From: Roseivirga sp. E12 | Lineage (GTDB): Bacteria; Bacteroidota; Bacteroidia; Cytophagales; Cyclobacteriaceae | Direction of reading: 5' to 3' | Assembly (NCBI RefSeq): GCF_017592825.1 | Contig: NZ_JAGFMD010000004.1 | Coordinates: forward strand, 62,001-126,000 | DNA: 64,000 nt | Shown: piece by piece, positions 9,500 to 18,632 of the stretch | Layout: each line of letters starts with the position of its first letter | Position numbering within the stretch: position 1 is the first letter of the stretch | The notes under the pieces: model-generated | What the model saw: only the letters and a program-made list of their open reading frames with translations | The model's database searches: none | Told to the model about the DNA's origin: nothing | Made by a program: the position numbers and the translations under genes

Positions 9500-10306
9500 T
9501 TATTTGAGCTTCTTAAACTTGTTGGGCTGTGTTTTCGCATTGAATATCACTAAAAGTGCGAGTAGGGCCATAAGTGTGCAAAAGGACCAAAAAGGAAGCA
9601 TGTTGCCTCCAATTAATACCGGAAAAATTGGAAATGCCTGACCTAAACCATTGATTAGCTGGTGATGTAAGTGAACATAGAGTAAGCTCCTTTTTCCTTG
9701 AATATATATCCATCCTAAGATGAAGCTCTGGGAAATCACAATGATAGTGAACTCTATAAGACCATAGCCAGCTTGATGTCCATTGGGGAAAAGAAATAAT
9801 GGCATGTGAAACAACCACCAAATCGGAATGATGATCAGACAGGCCTTGAAGTAACCATGTTCATCAAATAACTTATCAAAAACGACTCCTCGCCAGGCTA
9901 ATTCCTCCGTATTGACGATTAGATACATGACAAAAAATGCAAGGGCATTTGATACTATAGACCCAATATTAAAAGACTCGGGCCAGGATGTAGTTGATAG
10001 CTTAAACCCAACAAATGATGCCAATATGGTGATGATCAGAGGAGCCATAACGGCAACAGCAATAGTTTTGATGTTCACTCTTACTAACAAGAGTCTCTTA
10101 AAGAAAGACTTAAGACCTGTTTTGCCACCGGATCGGTAAATGAAGATAGAGGCACCCAAGAGGGGACCTAATGTCATGAGGATATCCAACGATTTGAGTG
10201 CTGATGGAATTTGAATATTATAGGCAATGAGTAAAGAAGGTATCACGCCTAACCACGAAATAAGGAAGACTGTGATAACAAGTTTAGTTAGGTTAATTGC
10301 TTTCAT
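9500..10306 (-). CDS. CPBP family intramembrane glutamic endopeptidase
   Basis: A 268-residue membrane protein with about seven to eight hydrophobic segments. The family's motifs are present in order: EELAWRG (EExxxR), FHMPLF (FxxxH-like) and HLHHQLINGL (HxxxN-like), which form the active site in the type II CAAX/Rce1 fold. Bacterial members often serve in peptide maturation or self-immunity. No obvious partner lies next to it, although the lasso region begins about 4.5 kb away. The gene is transcribed alone, downstream of the AraC-type gene on the same strand with a 58-base gap. Confidence 0.88.
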   Translation of the reverse strand: MKAINLTKLVITVFLISWLGVIPSLLIAYNIQIPSALKSLDILMTLGPLLGASIFIYRSGGKTGLKSFFKRLLLVRVNIKTIAVAVMAPLIITILASFVGFKLSTTSWPESFNIGSIVSNALAFFVMYLIVNTEELAWRGVVFDKLFDEHGYFKACLIIIPIWWLFHMPLFLFPNGHQAGYGLIEFTIIVISQSFILGWIYIQGKRSLLYVHLHHQLINGLGQAFPIFPVLIGGNMLPFWSFCTLMALLALLVIFNAKTQPNKFKKLK

Positions 10307-10364
10307 TTATTGACTTGTTTTTTACAAATCAATACTGTTCGGGGGGTCAAATAGAATCTCTTAA

Positions 10365-11429
10365 TTAATCAGGACGAATTTCTGATTTAAATTGACCAGG
10401 GGTTTTGCCAGTGAAATTCTTAAAGTGATGGTAAAAAGCCGATTTGGTGTTGAAACCACATTCATAGCCCAATCCCTCTAAGGAGATATGTGTATCGCTT
10501 TTATCAAGCATTCTCTGAGTAGCAAATTGAATCCTTTTGGCGTTGATAATGTCATAAAAAGTCGTGCCCATTTCAAGGTTAATTACTTCGGAAAGATGAT
10601 GCTTTGGAGCATCTACCTTTTTCGACAGTTCGGATAGTTTGAAGTCGGGATTCAAGAAGTCATCCGATTCTTCGAAATAGACATCAATCTTCCTTCTAAT
10701 CTCACGAATTTGAACTTTGCTCAAGGGGCTATTCTTGTAAGGCTTTGACGGAGGAGGCATTGTTTGAACCTCGGGGGTATAAAGCCTGCCGAATTTGAGT
10801 CCAAGGAAACCTATCACCGAGATCATCAGTGTATAAATTCCAAGATCTAGCGTATTGGAGAATTGCATCATGAATAAGAGCTCTGCTAAAACATGTAGAA
10901 TTCCTAAGAGAGCATATGTCATCATTAACAAGGCCAGAGAATTGATCCACCTTAGATCCAATATGAAATTGTCTGCCCTTTTATTCTTTACACCTTGTAG
11001 GTTTCCCTTTGTCCAAAAAAGAATGAAGAGAGGGTAACCAATAAGTGTAAGTACTTTGGTGATGGTCATTACAGACTCTAAGCGTTGAGCCACAAGACTG
11101 TTACTGACAAAAAGCCCTACTATGAAAAAAAGCAGGAAGGTGATAAAGTGAATAAGGAGTTGCCTCTTAAATTGTCCGAAGACCGTATAGGTGTAGAGCA
11201 AGAAAAAAGGGCCATGCAACAAAGTCAGTGACTTTGCTAGGACCAGTATAGCGGTTGTATTGTTAAAGCCAGTAAGGATGATAAGGCTTAGGTGAATAGA
11301 GAAAATAAAGAACCAAAACAAAAGAATGATGTCTTTGGTAGCAATGGATTTCTTGGACAAAATCAGAAAAGAAAAGATAATTGCCTGTATAATACCTACT
11401 GAAGCCGGAATTATGTCCCAATTGAGCAT
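10365..11429 (-). CDS. Membrane-bound AraC family transcriptional regulator
   Basis: A 354-residue protein with seven hydrophobic segments in the first 210 residues and a C-terminal AraC/XylS double helix-turn-helix domain (about 250-350). The second helix-turn-helix carries the diagnostic GYECGFNTKSAFYHHFKNFTG followed by PGQFK. This 7TM-AraC layout is common in Bacteroidota, and the membrane part probably senses a ligand. The ATG at 11429 is preferred over the TTG at 11432. The neighbouring CPBP protease gene follows on the same strand and may be a target. Confidence 0.9.
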   Translation of the reverse strand: MLNWDIIPASVGIIQAIIFSFLILSKKSIATKDIILLFWFFIFSIHLSLIILTGFNNTTAILVLAKSLTLLHGPFFLLYTYTVFGQFKRQLLIHFITFLLFFIVGLFVSNSLVAQRLESVMTITKVLTLIGYPLFILFWTKGNLQGVKNKRADNFILDLRWINSLALLMMTYALLGILHVLAELLFMMQFSNTLDLGIYTLMISVIGFLGLKFGRLYTPEVQTMPPPSKPYKNSPLSKVQIREIRRKIDVYFEESDDFLNPDFKLSELSKKVDAPKHHLSEVINLEMGTTFYDIINAKRIQFATQRMLDKSDTHISLEGLGYECGFNTKSAFYHHFKNFTGKTPGQFKSEIRPD

Positions 11430-11666
11430 CAACGAAAGAAAAATGACTTAGCTGTAAGTTATGCGATTTTAATTAAGACTGGAAAAACCGCAGTGTCACT
11501 CTCTCATGTCTTCAACTCCAGTAAAACCATGCATTCCACATTATGAGTTTGCAGAAATATATCTACTGACTGGACCCAAGTAACTTTGTGCTTAGCTTGT
11601 AGCAATGCTAGGCCTCTTACTTTGATTGACCCACTTAACAAAAACGATTGATTAGGCAGATTCTAT

Positions 11667-12812
11667 CTAACCAATTAGATAAGGGTTTGTCCAGCCTGTT
11701 TTAATTAGATTTTTTATACCCCAGGCAAGGTCTTCGTAGTACTTTTCCGGTACCTCAACCTCTCTCAATTTTTTTCTAATAATTTTACCGCCCTCTTCGA
11801 CAATTTCAAACTCGTAATCCGTTGTGGTTGTCAAACGAGTTTCAGGGTCGAAGCTTACTTCACCACGGGGACCAGAAATAGATACTTTGGTCAATGCACT
11901 TTTTACAACTTCAGGTAATGAGCTATCGGCTTTCAGGAGTGCTTTCCCCAATAATTCAGCCGTTTCATAGGCCAATAAACCGTAGGGGTGAGGCCGCTTA
12001 CCGAGGTTTTTCTCAAAAAAGGTTTTGAGTTCCAAATTTGCTTCACTTTCCCCATCTCGGTCCCAACAACCAATTGTTTTCTGTCCGATCATTTTGCTAC
12101 CACAGGCCTCCATTATATCATCCCCCTGCATCATATAGCTGGGTATAAAAGGAGTTTTATCGCCCTTGGTTTCATACCAAGTTTCCGCAAAGGAGATTCC
12201 TTCCTTTCCTGAATAAAAGCCGAAGATAAAATCAGCTTTTTCCTGCAGGGCTTCATTGATCTGACTAGCAGGTGATTCGGTTCTGCTATCCTTATGAGTC
12301 AAAGTGGCAAAAGTAATTTGCCCGCCCCTACTCTCAAATCCTTGCGTGAATGCCTTAGAGGTTCCATAACCTACATCATGTACAGAGCCAAGGTGTACAC
12401 CAGCCTTGCCATAAACAAGACCCGCTTCTTGCCCTTGTAGCCAAGCCGACTTCACAAGATCAAAGGTATTAACGAAGGCAAATTCAGACTGACAATCTTC
12501 ATGAATTATATCCTCACCCATGTAGGTAAGCAATAGAATCACATCATTTGAGACAAGTAACGGAGCAATATCAATGAGAAAGGCTGGATTAAAAGGTGCA
12601 ATGATGGCATCAACCTGTTCTTTCACAATCAGAGACTGCACTTTCTCAGCCATAATCTTCATTTGATTATTGTAGCCTCCTGGCTCAATGACTATTTCGT
12701 AATTATCAAACCCAGATTTTTGCAACCCTGCCTCTACGACTGTTTTGTAGTCTTTTCCGAATCGTTTGAAATAATTTGAATCCGGAAGGATCAAACCAAT
12801 TTTATATTTCAT
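11667..12812 (-). CDS. ABC-type amino-acid/amide binding protein-like, without signal peptide
   Basis: A 381-residue type 1 periplasmic-binding-fold protein (Leu/Ile/Val-binding class): KIGLILPDSNYFKRFGKDY opening, VDAIIAPFNPAFLIDIAPLL, then the second lobe with GFYSGKEGISFAETWYETKG and a C-terminal tail with DLAWGIKNLIKTGW. Unusually there is no N-terminal hydrophobic signal sequence or lipobox: the start at 12812 (MKYKIGLILP) leads directly into the first beta strand, and the longer start at 12839 adds only polar residues. No transporter permease or ATPase is adjacent. The protein may therefore work in the cytoplasm or as an embedded ligand sensor. It lies next to a tail-collar protein and a formyltransferase-like protein, all leftward. 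Confidence 0.8.
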   Translation of the reverse strand: MKYKIGLILPDSNYFKRFGKDYKTVVEAGLQKSGFDNYEIVIEPGGYNNQMKIMAEKVQSLIVKEQVDAIIAPFNPAFLIDIAPLLVSNDVILLLTYMGEDIIHEDCQSEFAFVNTFDLVKSAWLQGQEAGLVYGKAGVHLGSVHDVGYGTSKAFTQGFESRGGQITFATLTHKDSRTESPASQINEALQEKADFIFGFYSGKEGISFAETWYETKGDKTPFIPSYMMQGDDIMEACGSKMIGQKTIGCWDRDGESEANLELKTFFEKNLGKRPHPYGLLAYETAELLGKALLKADSSLPEVVKSALTKVSISGPRGEVSFDPETRLTTTTDYEFEIVEEGGKIIRKKLREVEVPEKYYEDLAWGIKNLIKTGWTNPYLIG

Positions 12813-12891
12813 GTATGTGCTTGTTCTTTTAAAGTGCAACGAACCCTTATTTTCAGGGTCCTTATTCAGGCAAAATAAGAAGTATGGACAT

Positions 12892-12920
12892 AAAAAAAGC
12901 CGGCAGTGCCGGCTTTTTTT
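12892..12920 (-). terminator. Rho-independent terminator after the tail-collar gene
   Basis: A perfect GCCGGC/GCCGGC stem (12899-12904 with 12908-12913) with a three-base loop is flanked by A and T runs on both sides, so it could work in both directions. It lies just downstream of the leftward tail-collar gene and upstream of the binding-protein gene, separating the two transcripts. Confidence 0.88.
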
Positions 12921-12933
12921 ATGTTTTGATTAC

Positions 12934-13449
12934 TTAGCTTCTAGAAGGATAAATACCTTCCATTGCGAAACCAATGTACAATCCAAGGAATGGGTTGTCA
13001 ATATCAAAAGGAATATTGCTCCCTGTGTTTGTTATGGATTGCGAATTCATGTTTGAGTCAGGGTTAGTAGTAACAAAGCCTGCTCCCCCAGTGTGGCCTG
13101 CTATTGTTGCCCCAACAGGTATTCTTTCCGTACCAGCTGCATTAGCGCATCTTAGTGTATGTGTATGGCTTGGTAGATTGCTAGCAGTCAAAGTTACAGT
13201 GTTGCGTCCGCCTCGCATACCCCAAGTTCTGGTTTCCAATCCGGGGCCGGTTCCTACACCTACCATAGACCTGCCACGCAAATCAGGGATACCGAAAGTA
13301 GTACGGCCATCACCACCGAAAGTGGTTCCAACAAGGGAAAATACTGCCGAATATGATGAGATAGGCATAAGTTGTCCATTGCATAGCTGCCAGCCACGTG
13401 GAGCAAAATTAAAAGCGAAAGGTTGAATTTGAGCAATAAAAGGAGTCAT
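12934..13449 (-). CDS. Phage tail collar domain protein (MdpB/microcystin-dependent-like)
   Basis: A 171-residue protein with the phage tail collar domain in the N-terminal half: FAPRGWQLCNGQLMPI, VGTTFGGDGRTTFGIPDLRGR and a Gly-rich stretch, followed by NLPSHTHTL and a C-terminal segment ending in IYPSRS. Proteins of this size are widespread outside phages and are often annotated as microcystin-dependent protein or tail fiber protein; their biological role is unclear. No other phage structural genes are nearby, so this is probably not prophage. It is followed by a strong terminator and appears to be a single-gene unit. Confidence 0.88.
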   Translation of the reverse strand: MTPFIAQIQPFAFNFAPRGWQLCNGQLMPISSYSAVFSLVGTTFGGDGRTTFGIPDLRGRSMVGVGTGPGLETRTWGMRGGRNTVTLTASNLPSHTHTLRCANAAGTERIPVGATIAGHTGGAGFVTTNPDSNMNSQSITNTGSNIPFDIDNPFLGLYIGFAMEGIYPSRS

Positions 13450-13660
13450 AGTTCTGAATGTGTTTAAATTGTTAATAGTTACTGATAATTATCAATGTAA
13501 TACTTTTCTTCGAATTATCGAATGATTCTTTGTTGCTAGTTCTTTTTTGCATTTAAGTGGTAGTACGCACATTAGTACTTCGTACAGCGTGAATCAAGGT
13601 GGTTTAAATGAGTTATAGATCTCATTTGACTGACCTATAGACAAAGCCTAAGCTTACGGG

Positions 13661-14590
13661 TTACATGAATTTTGTGCCCTTAAAAAAACCTAGAGTCGTC
13701 AGTTTGACACCGGAAATATAGGCGCCCGCTACATGTGCCACGGTAACACGCAGAAATTCATTATTGATACAAGCAACTATTGGACCATAGGTGAGGTCAG
13801 AGTGGACAATTTCTCCCGGATCACCTTTCATTGTGTCATTGCCATCAATAGGGGTTACCTCTAGGATATTTATAAGTTGGCCCGAAAATGACGTGTCCGC
13901 TCCTCCATAGCGAGGATTTGCAGCGTTAGTAAGTGCTTCTATTTCCAAAGCTGTTTGATTGCTCCAGTCTATTCTGAGATCGTTAGCCATTGGCTTAGTT
14001 AAAGGAGCTGGATCTTTTTCAGGTTCTAGAGTAATAAAATCAGGTTTGTCTGACATCAATTTGGTTACTACTTTGCTCACCCAAGTTTCATTACTTTGAG
14101 ATAACTGACCACAGTAGATACCGTAGTTGAATCCGCCCGGAAAAGGAATTTTTTCTTGTAGAATCACAGGTCCTTCATCGAATTCCTCGGTCATGAGATG
14201 AACTGTTAAGCCACCTTCTTGTTCATCATTTTTAATCTGCCAGAATATTGGATCGGCCCCCTTGTATTTGGGTAACAGGGCATAGTGGAAATTGAAAAAG
14301 CCCTTTGAAGGAAGCGTCAATAGTTCACTAGGAATCTTCCAGGGAAACGTGAGTACAAACACACAATCTACCTGTAGCTCGGTAATTATCTTTTGCAAGG
14401 AATTACGCCAACTCTCTTGATCAAGCATATACCACAGGTCCTTCCCAATGTCTATTGCTTCAAAACCTTGCTCCATAGCATTGGCATATTTATCTAGGTA
14501 CCCTACTCCAGAAAGCACACCTAGTGTTTTGAGTTTGGCTACCGCAGACAAGCCAAGTTGATTTGAGTTACATAGTGCGAAAATTTTCAT
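13661..14590 (-). CDS. Formyltransferase-like protein
   Basis: A 309-residue protein with the Rossmann-like formyltransferase fold of methionyl-tRNA formyltransferase and sugar N-formyltransferases. The active-site signature is present: Asn and His in FFNFHYALLPKYKG, then GLTVHLMTEEFDEGP with the catalytic Asp. The C-terminal part (about 210-300) resembles the OB-like domain of Fmt. The N-terminal opening MKIFALCNSNQLGLSAVAKL is divergent from Fmt, so this is unlikely to be the housekeeping enzyme. It ends 200 bases from the lasso B2 protease gene, on the same strand, and could be a tailoring enzyme of that locus, but this is only inferred from position. Confidence 0.75.
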   Translation of the reverse strand: MKIFALCNSNQLGLSAVAKLKTLGVLSGVGYLDKYANAMEQGFEAIDIGKDLWYMLDQESWRNSLQKIITELQVDCVFVLTFPWKIPSELLTLPSKGFFNFHYALLPKYKGADPIFWQIKNDEQEGGLTVHLMTEEFDEGPVILQEKIPFPGGFNYGIYCGQLSQSNETWVSKVVTKLMSDKPDFITLEPEKDPAPLTKPMANDLRIDWSNQTALEIEALTNAANPRYGGADTSFSGQLINILEVTPIDGNDTMKGDPGEIVHSDLTYGPIVACINNEFLRVTVAHVAGAYISGVKLTTLGFFKGTKFM

Positions 14591-14790
14591 TTGTGTGAAT
14601 TTAGTGAGTGGAACACATACCTGCTGATCCGACTTTGGTGAAAGTCGGAGTTGTATAGTCGACTAAAAGAGTATGGGTTGTTAACATTTGAGTGGAGAAG
14701 ATATTCCAAAATATTATGGATTGAATTTGTACTTAAAAACTTAAATCCGTTTCTAACAATTTCATTTTGTCACTCCCCTTTATTATTTAC

Positions 14791-15240
14791 CTATGAATTT
14801 GTTAGAAAAGCAAACCTTCCCAATATGGTGAACTGTTTATGACCTTTCTTACCTGTAATTATTACTTGACCAACTCTTAGCCAGGCATGAGCTTTCATAC
14901 TGAGAGTGCCTTCCTTTTTGACTCCAAAGTACGTTGTATGATCTACTTTCATCCCCTTCAAAATCCAATGTGCACATAGAGCCTGGGCAAAGCAATTGCT
15001 TTGCCATGAAGTATACTTTGATACAGCAAAAATTGCACTCGCTAGACGAACAAGCCGCTCCGATTCTTTTTCCGAAATGTCCGAGGAGCTTTCTTTTCCT
15101 TCTTCCCCTATCCACCTTGCAATTCTTTTAAAAGGAAACATAAGGACTGTTAACCTGCCGAAACCAATTAGTATAATTACTCTGAGTAGCAATAACCGGA
15201 AATGCCAGTCTGCCTTGGAAAAAGCTTTTAAGGCAGTCAA
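14791..15240 (-). CDS. Lasso peptide leader protease B2 (transglutaminase-like cysteine protease)
   Basis: A 149-residue protein of the transglutaminase-like family that removes the leader of lasso precursors (McjB C-terminal domain/LasB2). The hydrophobic N-terminus leading to LMFPFKRIARWIG (near 34-45), the catalytic Cys83 in WQSNCFAQAL and the catalytic His118 in MKAHAWLRVG match the family. The usual acidic third residue is not obvious. No in-frame ATG lies between the upstream stop and these motifs, so translation probably starts at TTG 15240, which gives normal family length. It follows the permease/FG-GAP fusion gene by 61 bases on the same strand, and is about 13 kb from the precursor gene. 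Confidence 0.85.
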   Translation of the reverse strand: MTALKAFSKADWHFRLLLLRVIILIGFGRLTVLMFPFKRIARWIGEEGKESSSDISEKESERLVRLASAIFAVSKYTSWQSNCFAQALCAHWILKGMKVDHTTYFGVKKEGTLSMKAHAWLRVGQVIITGKKGHKQFTILGRFAFLTNS

Positions 15241-15301
15241 GGAATCAAGAAGTTAGATAAAAAGAGCTCCTGAAATAATAAATAAGATATCTCCATAGGC
15301 T

Positions 15302-18300
15302 TTATTTAACATGATCAGCTCTTTTGATGCTATAAAGGAATCCTGATTTTAGTGGAGTGTCTATAACTGTTTGTTCACCTGTAGACCATTTAACAATTAA
15401 TTTGTCCACCTGTTCATATTCACTCAACCCAAAATGTAATGTTAGATCATCGTAGGATTTATAGCCACCGCTGGCTAGCAGTTCTCTCACCTGATGCTTT
15501 CCATCACCATAATAGATTGTGACTTTTGAACCTATACCGAAACGATTTCCAAGCTCGTCCACCAACTTGAACATTATTGAGTTATTTTGGTGATTGTTGT
15601 TTTCATACAAATAAACAGGGCCTACAGAAGTAGCCAGTACTATATCTAAATCGCCATCAAGATCAAAGTCTACATAGCTGTTAGAAGAACTGGGAAGGTA
15701 GTTCACTAGGCCTGAGGTATCTGTTTGTTCCTCAAATGTCTGCCCTTTTAGGTTTTTATAAAACATATTAGATTCCTGTACAGGTTTGAAGAGGTAGCCG
15801 TTGGTTATGTAGAGGTCTTGCCACTCATCATTATCCAGGTCAGCAAACCTACTGTTCCACGCCCACCCAGTAACTCGAAGTCCATATTTATCTGTTTGCC
15901 CTATATACTTTCCAGATTCATCTTTCTTAAGAAGTACACCTCCAGGCCTTTTGGCATCAGGGGCCGTTTCAAGATATTTCTCAGCTCTTTCGTATTGATC
16001 TGTCTTAAAATTGGCTATGAAGTCGTATTTGGGCCATGCTGGGGTAAAGTAATCTTCCGGTTTCCCCAGCTTTTCGTTTATCATTTTTTGTCGAAGTAGT
16101 TGAAATGCTATGCAGTCAAGTAAATCCTCCTCTTCACAATGTTCAAACTTCTTATGAACAAGAGTCCCTAAATAAGCCTGGTGTTTTTTAAATAATGCCT
16201 GGCAAGAGCCACGCTGCTCATCGTTTTTTATCGCCCCACAAATTTTTTCAATGTTGGTGGTACGAAAATCTGAATTCCGGTTGTCTGTTTGTGCTTCATA
16301 AATCTCAAACTCCAAATCGTTGTCGACATCCACGGTGGTGATACTCATAGTTGTCATTGTGGTCTTTTGTACTAGGTCTCTTGGGTTCAATACCAGCTCG
16401 TGTTCTCCAGTTGATCGATCACCCTTATAAAAATAGTCCGGCATCACGAAATCATTGCCCACTACCAAGTCTTGTGAGTCATCTCCGATTACATCGCTCA
16501 AGAGGGTTGACAGTGTTTCCCCCGGAGGTGCAGAGGCCAACTGCAACTCAAAGCGTCTCCCCCCCTTATTTGTGAGCCAGAAATTTTGTGATGCAGGAAT
16601 AGAATATATAGAACCTCCGTTTACGCCCATGGTCCAGTTACCTACAAATATATCGAGTAAGCCATCATCATTTCTGTCACCGAATGCAGCTGATACACTT
16701 AGGACCATATCATCAGTCTGAGGTAACCTAGAAAGTGTGTCATCATCAAAACTGCCCTTATTGCTGTACTTAACATAATTACCACCTCTGTAGGTAGTGA
16801 AAAATACATCCAACCACCCGTCATTATCTAAGTCTATCAACGTTCCCCCAAATATATCCAGGCTATCAGGCACATTCAGTGACTGCCGTTGGAAAGTCTT
16901 TCCGCTTATGTTTGCATAAAGGAATAAATTATTGGCCGATGCCATCAGTAAGTCAGGGTATCCATCTCCGTGAATATCACCGGCCGACATACTCCTTTGA
17001 TTGGCAAGCCCATCCTGAGTATATATGGGAGAAAAAATATAAGGTACATCCATGCCAATCTCTTGTCCTTCAATGGGCAAAAACCAGTCCTGAGACTCAG
17101 AAATTTTAGATTTAAAAGGTGTTCCCGAAACCTGTACATTCCGCTCGCTCCATAACAAATCGCCACGTTTGACTCTATCTGAGGTCATCGTGTTTAGTTG
17201 CGAGGAGGTAAGTAGTATTGTGTCCTTAGCCTTTACTACATAATCTTCAGGAGGACCATCAGAATCTTTGACAATCTGATAATGATCATATATGTAATTA
17301 ACCGTTAGTTGTTTCTCAAGAAAATGGCCCAGAGTACCGTTGATCATACCGATTGTGGTAACAATAGCAAACATTGCAACTGCCAGTTTTCTGGAAAAGG
17401 ACTTATCGACTATGAATGCGGAGTATATACTGAATGATCCCAGCGTAAAGAGTAAGGTCATTGCGTATTTGGCGGGTAAACCCCCGGCCCATAAAATGGC
17501 GGTTATTAAAACATCAAAAGCCATAGGTACCGGCAAAAAAGTGCCTAACGCAGCGAGGCCGACCATTAGGAGCACTGATTCTGTGGTGCTAGCAGCTTCT
17601 GTGAGCTGAATGAATCCTTCCAGAGGTAAAAATGTGATGAGTATATTACCCAGAAAGCCCGCCAGTAACATAAGAGGTACAGCAGTCCTAATCAAATACC
17701 AGAGCCCTGTAAAAAATCCCTTAATTGTCCATTTTACAGCGCCAAGCCAACTTTTATCTTGAATCACATCCACATCAATATTCGCTGGTGGTAGCTTAAA
17801 AAAACTTGGTAATTTTCTTTCGTTAATAGAGGTTGAGTTTTCCTGTCTGGTTTTGATATACCTTGAAAGCAAGGGAATAATAAAGAGTAATAAGACAATT
17901 GTTGAGCCTAGCTTAAACCAAACCATATAAGGAGGTAGAAGAGAGAAAAGCATGGAAAGAACAATCACATTCAGAGTTGGTGAGCTGACCATGGCAGCCA
18001 TTGCTGTTTCCGTTTTAGCTCCTGCATCTTTCATCCCCATAGCAATGGGAGCTGCACAATTAACGCAAACCCCCAGGGGAGCACCAATTAAAGTACCTAT
18101 AATGGCATTGACCCATCGGTTGTTAGACTTATAATCCTTTAGAAGGGAGAACAAAACCATCAAAATGGCTCCAAAGAACAACCCAAAGGCCATGCCCTTT
18201 TTGTTGGTCTCTATCCAATTGGCTGTATTAGACAGAACCTGAACCAGCCAGGAATCCCTGAACTGTATGGTGCGAAAAATATCGAAACTTATTCCCATCG

Positions 18301-18427
18301 ACTCATTATCCGCACCGAGTAAGGCTTTTTCGTTAAGCTGCGGATACCTAGAGCCAGTCCAGAAAAATATGGCAATTATGAGCATGAACACAGAGCTCAC
18401 GAGAATTCTCTTCTGATTGACTTTCAT
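15302..18427 (-). CDS. ArsP/DUF318-like permease fused to FG-GAP repeats and ASPIC/UnbV domain
   Basis: A 1041-residue fusion. Residues about 1-370 are a polytopic permease resembling the ArsP/SO_0444 family, with one TM near the start, and a conserved GVCVNCAAPIAMG motif (Cys121, Cys124) that could bind metal. After a linker, residues about 455-940 hold several FG-GAP/VCBS repeats with calcium-loop cores such as DIHGDGYPDLL, DLDNDGWLDVFF, DRNDDGLLDIF and DFDLDGDLDIV. The end (about 955-1030) is an ASPIC/UnbV domain. The repeats would lie outside the membrane. Family knowledge suggests metal or small-molecule efflux for the permease and adhesion or binding for the repeats; the combined function is unknown. 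The lasso B2 gene follows directly, and a 2OG-oxygenase-like gene diverges from its start. Confidence 0.85.
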   Translation of the reverse strand: MKVNQKRILVSSVFMLIIAIFFWTGSRYPQLNEKALLGADNESMGISFDIFRTIQFRDSWLVQVLSNTANWIETNKKGMAFGLFFGAILMVLFSLLKDYKSNNRWVNAIIGTLIGAPLGVCVNCAAPIAMGMKDAGAKTETAMAAMVSSPTLNVIVLSMLFSLLPPYMVWFKLGSTIVLLLFIIPLLSRYIKTRQENSTSINERKLPSFFKLPPANIDVDVIQDKSWLGAVKWTIKGFFTGLWYLIRTAVPLMLLAGFLGNILITFLPLEGFIQLTEAASTTESVLLMVGLAALGTFLPVPMAFDVLITAILWAGGLPAKYAMTLLFTLGSFSIYSAFIVDKSFSRKLAVAMFAIVTTIGMINGTLGHFLEKQLTVNYIYDHYQIVKDSDGPPEDYVVKAKDTILLTSSQLNTMTSDRVKRGDLLWSERNVQVSGTPFKSKISESQDWFLPIEGQEIGMDVPYIFSPIYTQDGLANQRSMSAGDIHGDGYPDLLMASANNLFLYANISGKTFQRQSLNVPDSLDIFGGTLIDLDNDGWLDVFFTTYRGGNYVKYSNKGSFDDDTLSRLPQTDDMVLSVSAAFGDRNDDGLLDIFVGNWTMGVNGGSIYSIPASQNFWLTNKGGRRFELQLASAPPGETLSTLLSDVIGDDSQDLVVGNDFVMPDYFYKGDRSTGEHELVLNPRDLVQKTTMTTMSITTVDVDNDLEFEIYEAQTDNRNSDFRTTNIEKICGAIKNDEQRGSCQALFKKHQAYLGTLVHKKFEHCEEEDLLDCIAFQLLRQKMINEKLGKPEDYFTPAWPKYDFIANFKTDQYERAEKYLETAPDAKRPGGVLLKKDESGKYIGQTDKYGLRVTGWAWNSRFADLDNDEWQDLYITNGYLFKPVQESNMFYKNLKGQTFEEQTDTSGLVNYLPSSSNSYVDFDLDGDLDIVLATSVGPVYLYENNNHQNNSIMFKLVDELGNRFGIGSKVTIYYGDGKHQVRELLASGGYKSYDDLTLHFGLSEYEQVDKLIVKWSTGEQTVIDTPLKSGFLYSIKRADHVK

Positions 18428-18632
18428 TGGGACTTAAGAATATGTTCTATCAATGTCTTTTCAGAATTAGGCCCTTCGGAAAAAGTGTTCACTACCTGAT
18501 AACCAAAGTTTAAAAAAACAAACTAATGAGTTGGTTGGCAAGGTTTATTTTACATAAAATTGATATGGTTATAGGGCAGTAAATCAAAACGGAATTGATA
18601 AATTGAAAGCACTTAGCACCGGCCAGAACAAT

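Noticed and set aside
12934-13449. Tail-collar protein as a sign of prophage
   Set aside because: No capsid, portal, terminase, integrase or lysis genes occur around it, and MdpB-like proteins are common outside phages.
14651-14842. 63-codon ORF on the plus strand between the formyltransferase-like and B2 genes
   Set aside because: It runs antisense into the end of B2 and shows no recognisable motif or leader; treated as a chance frame.
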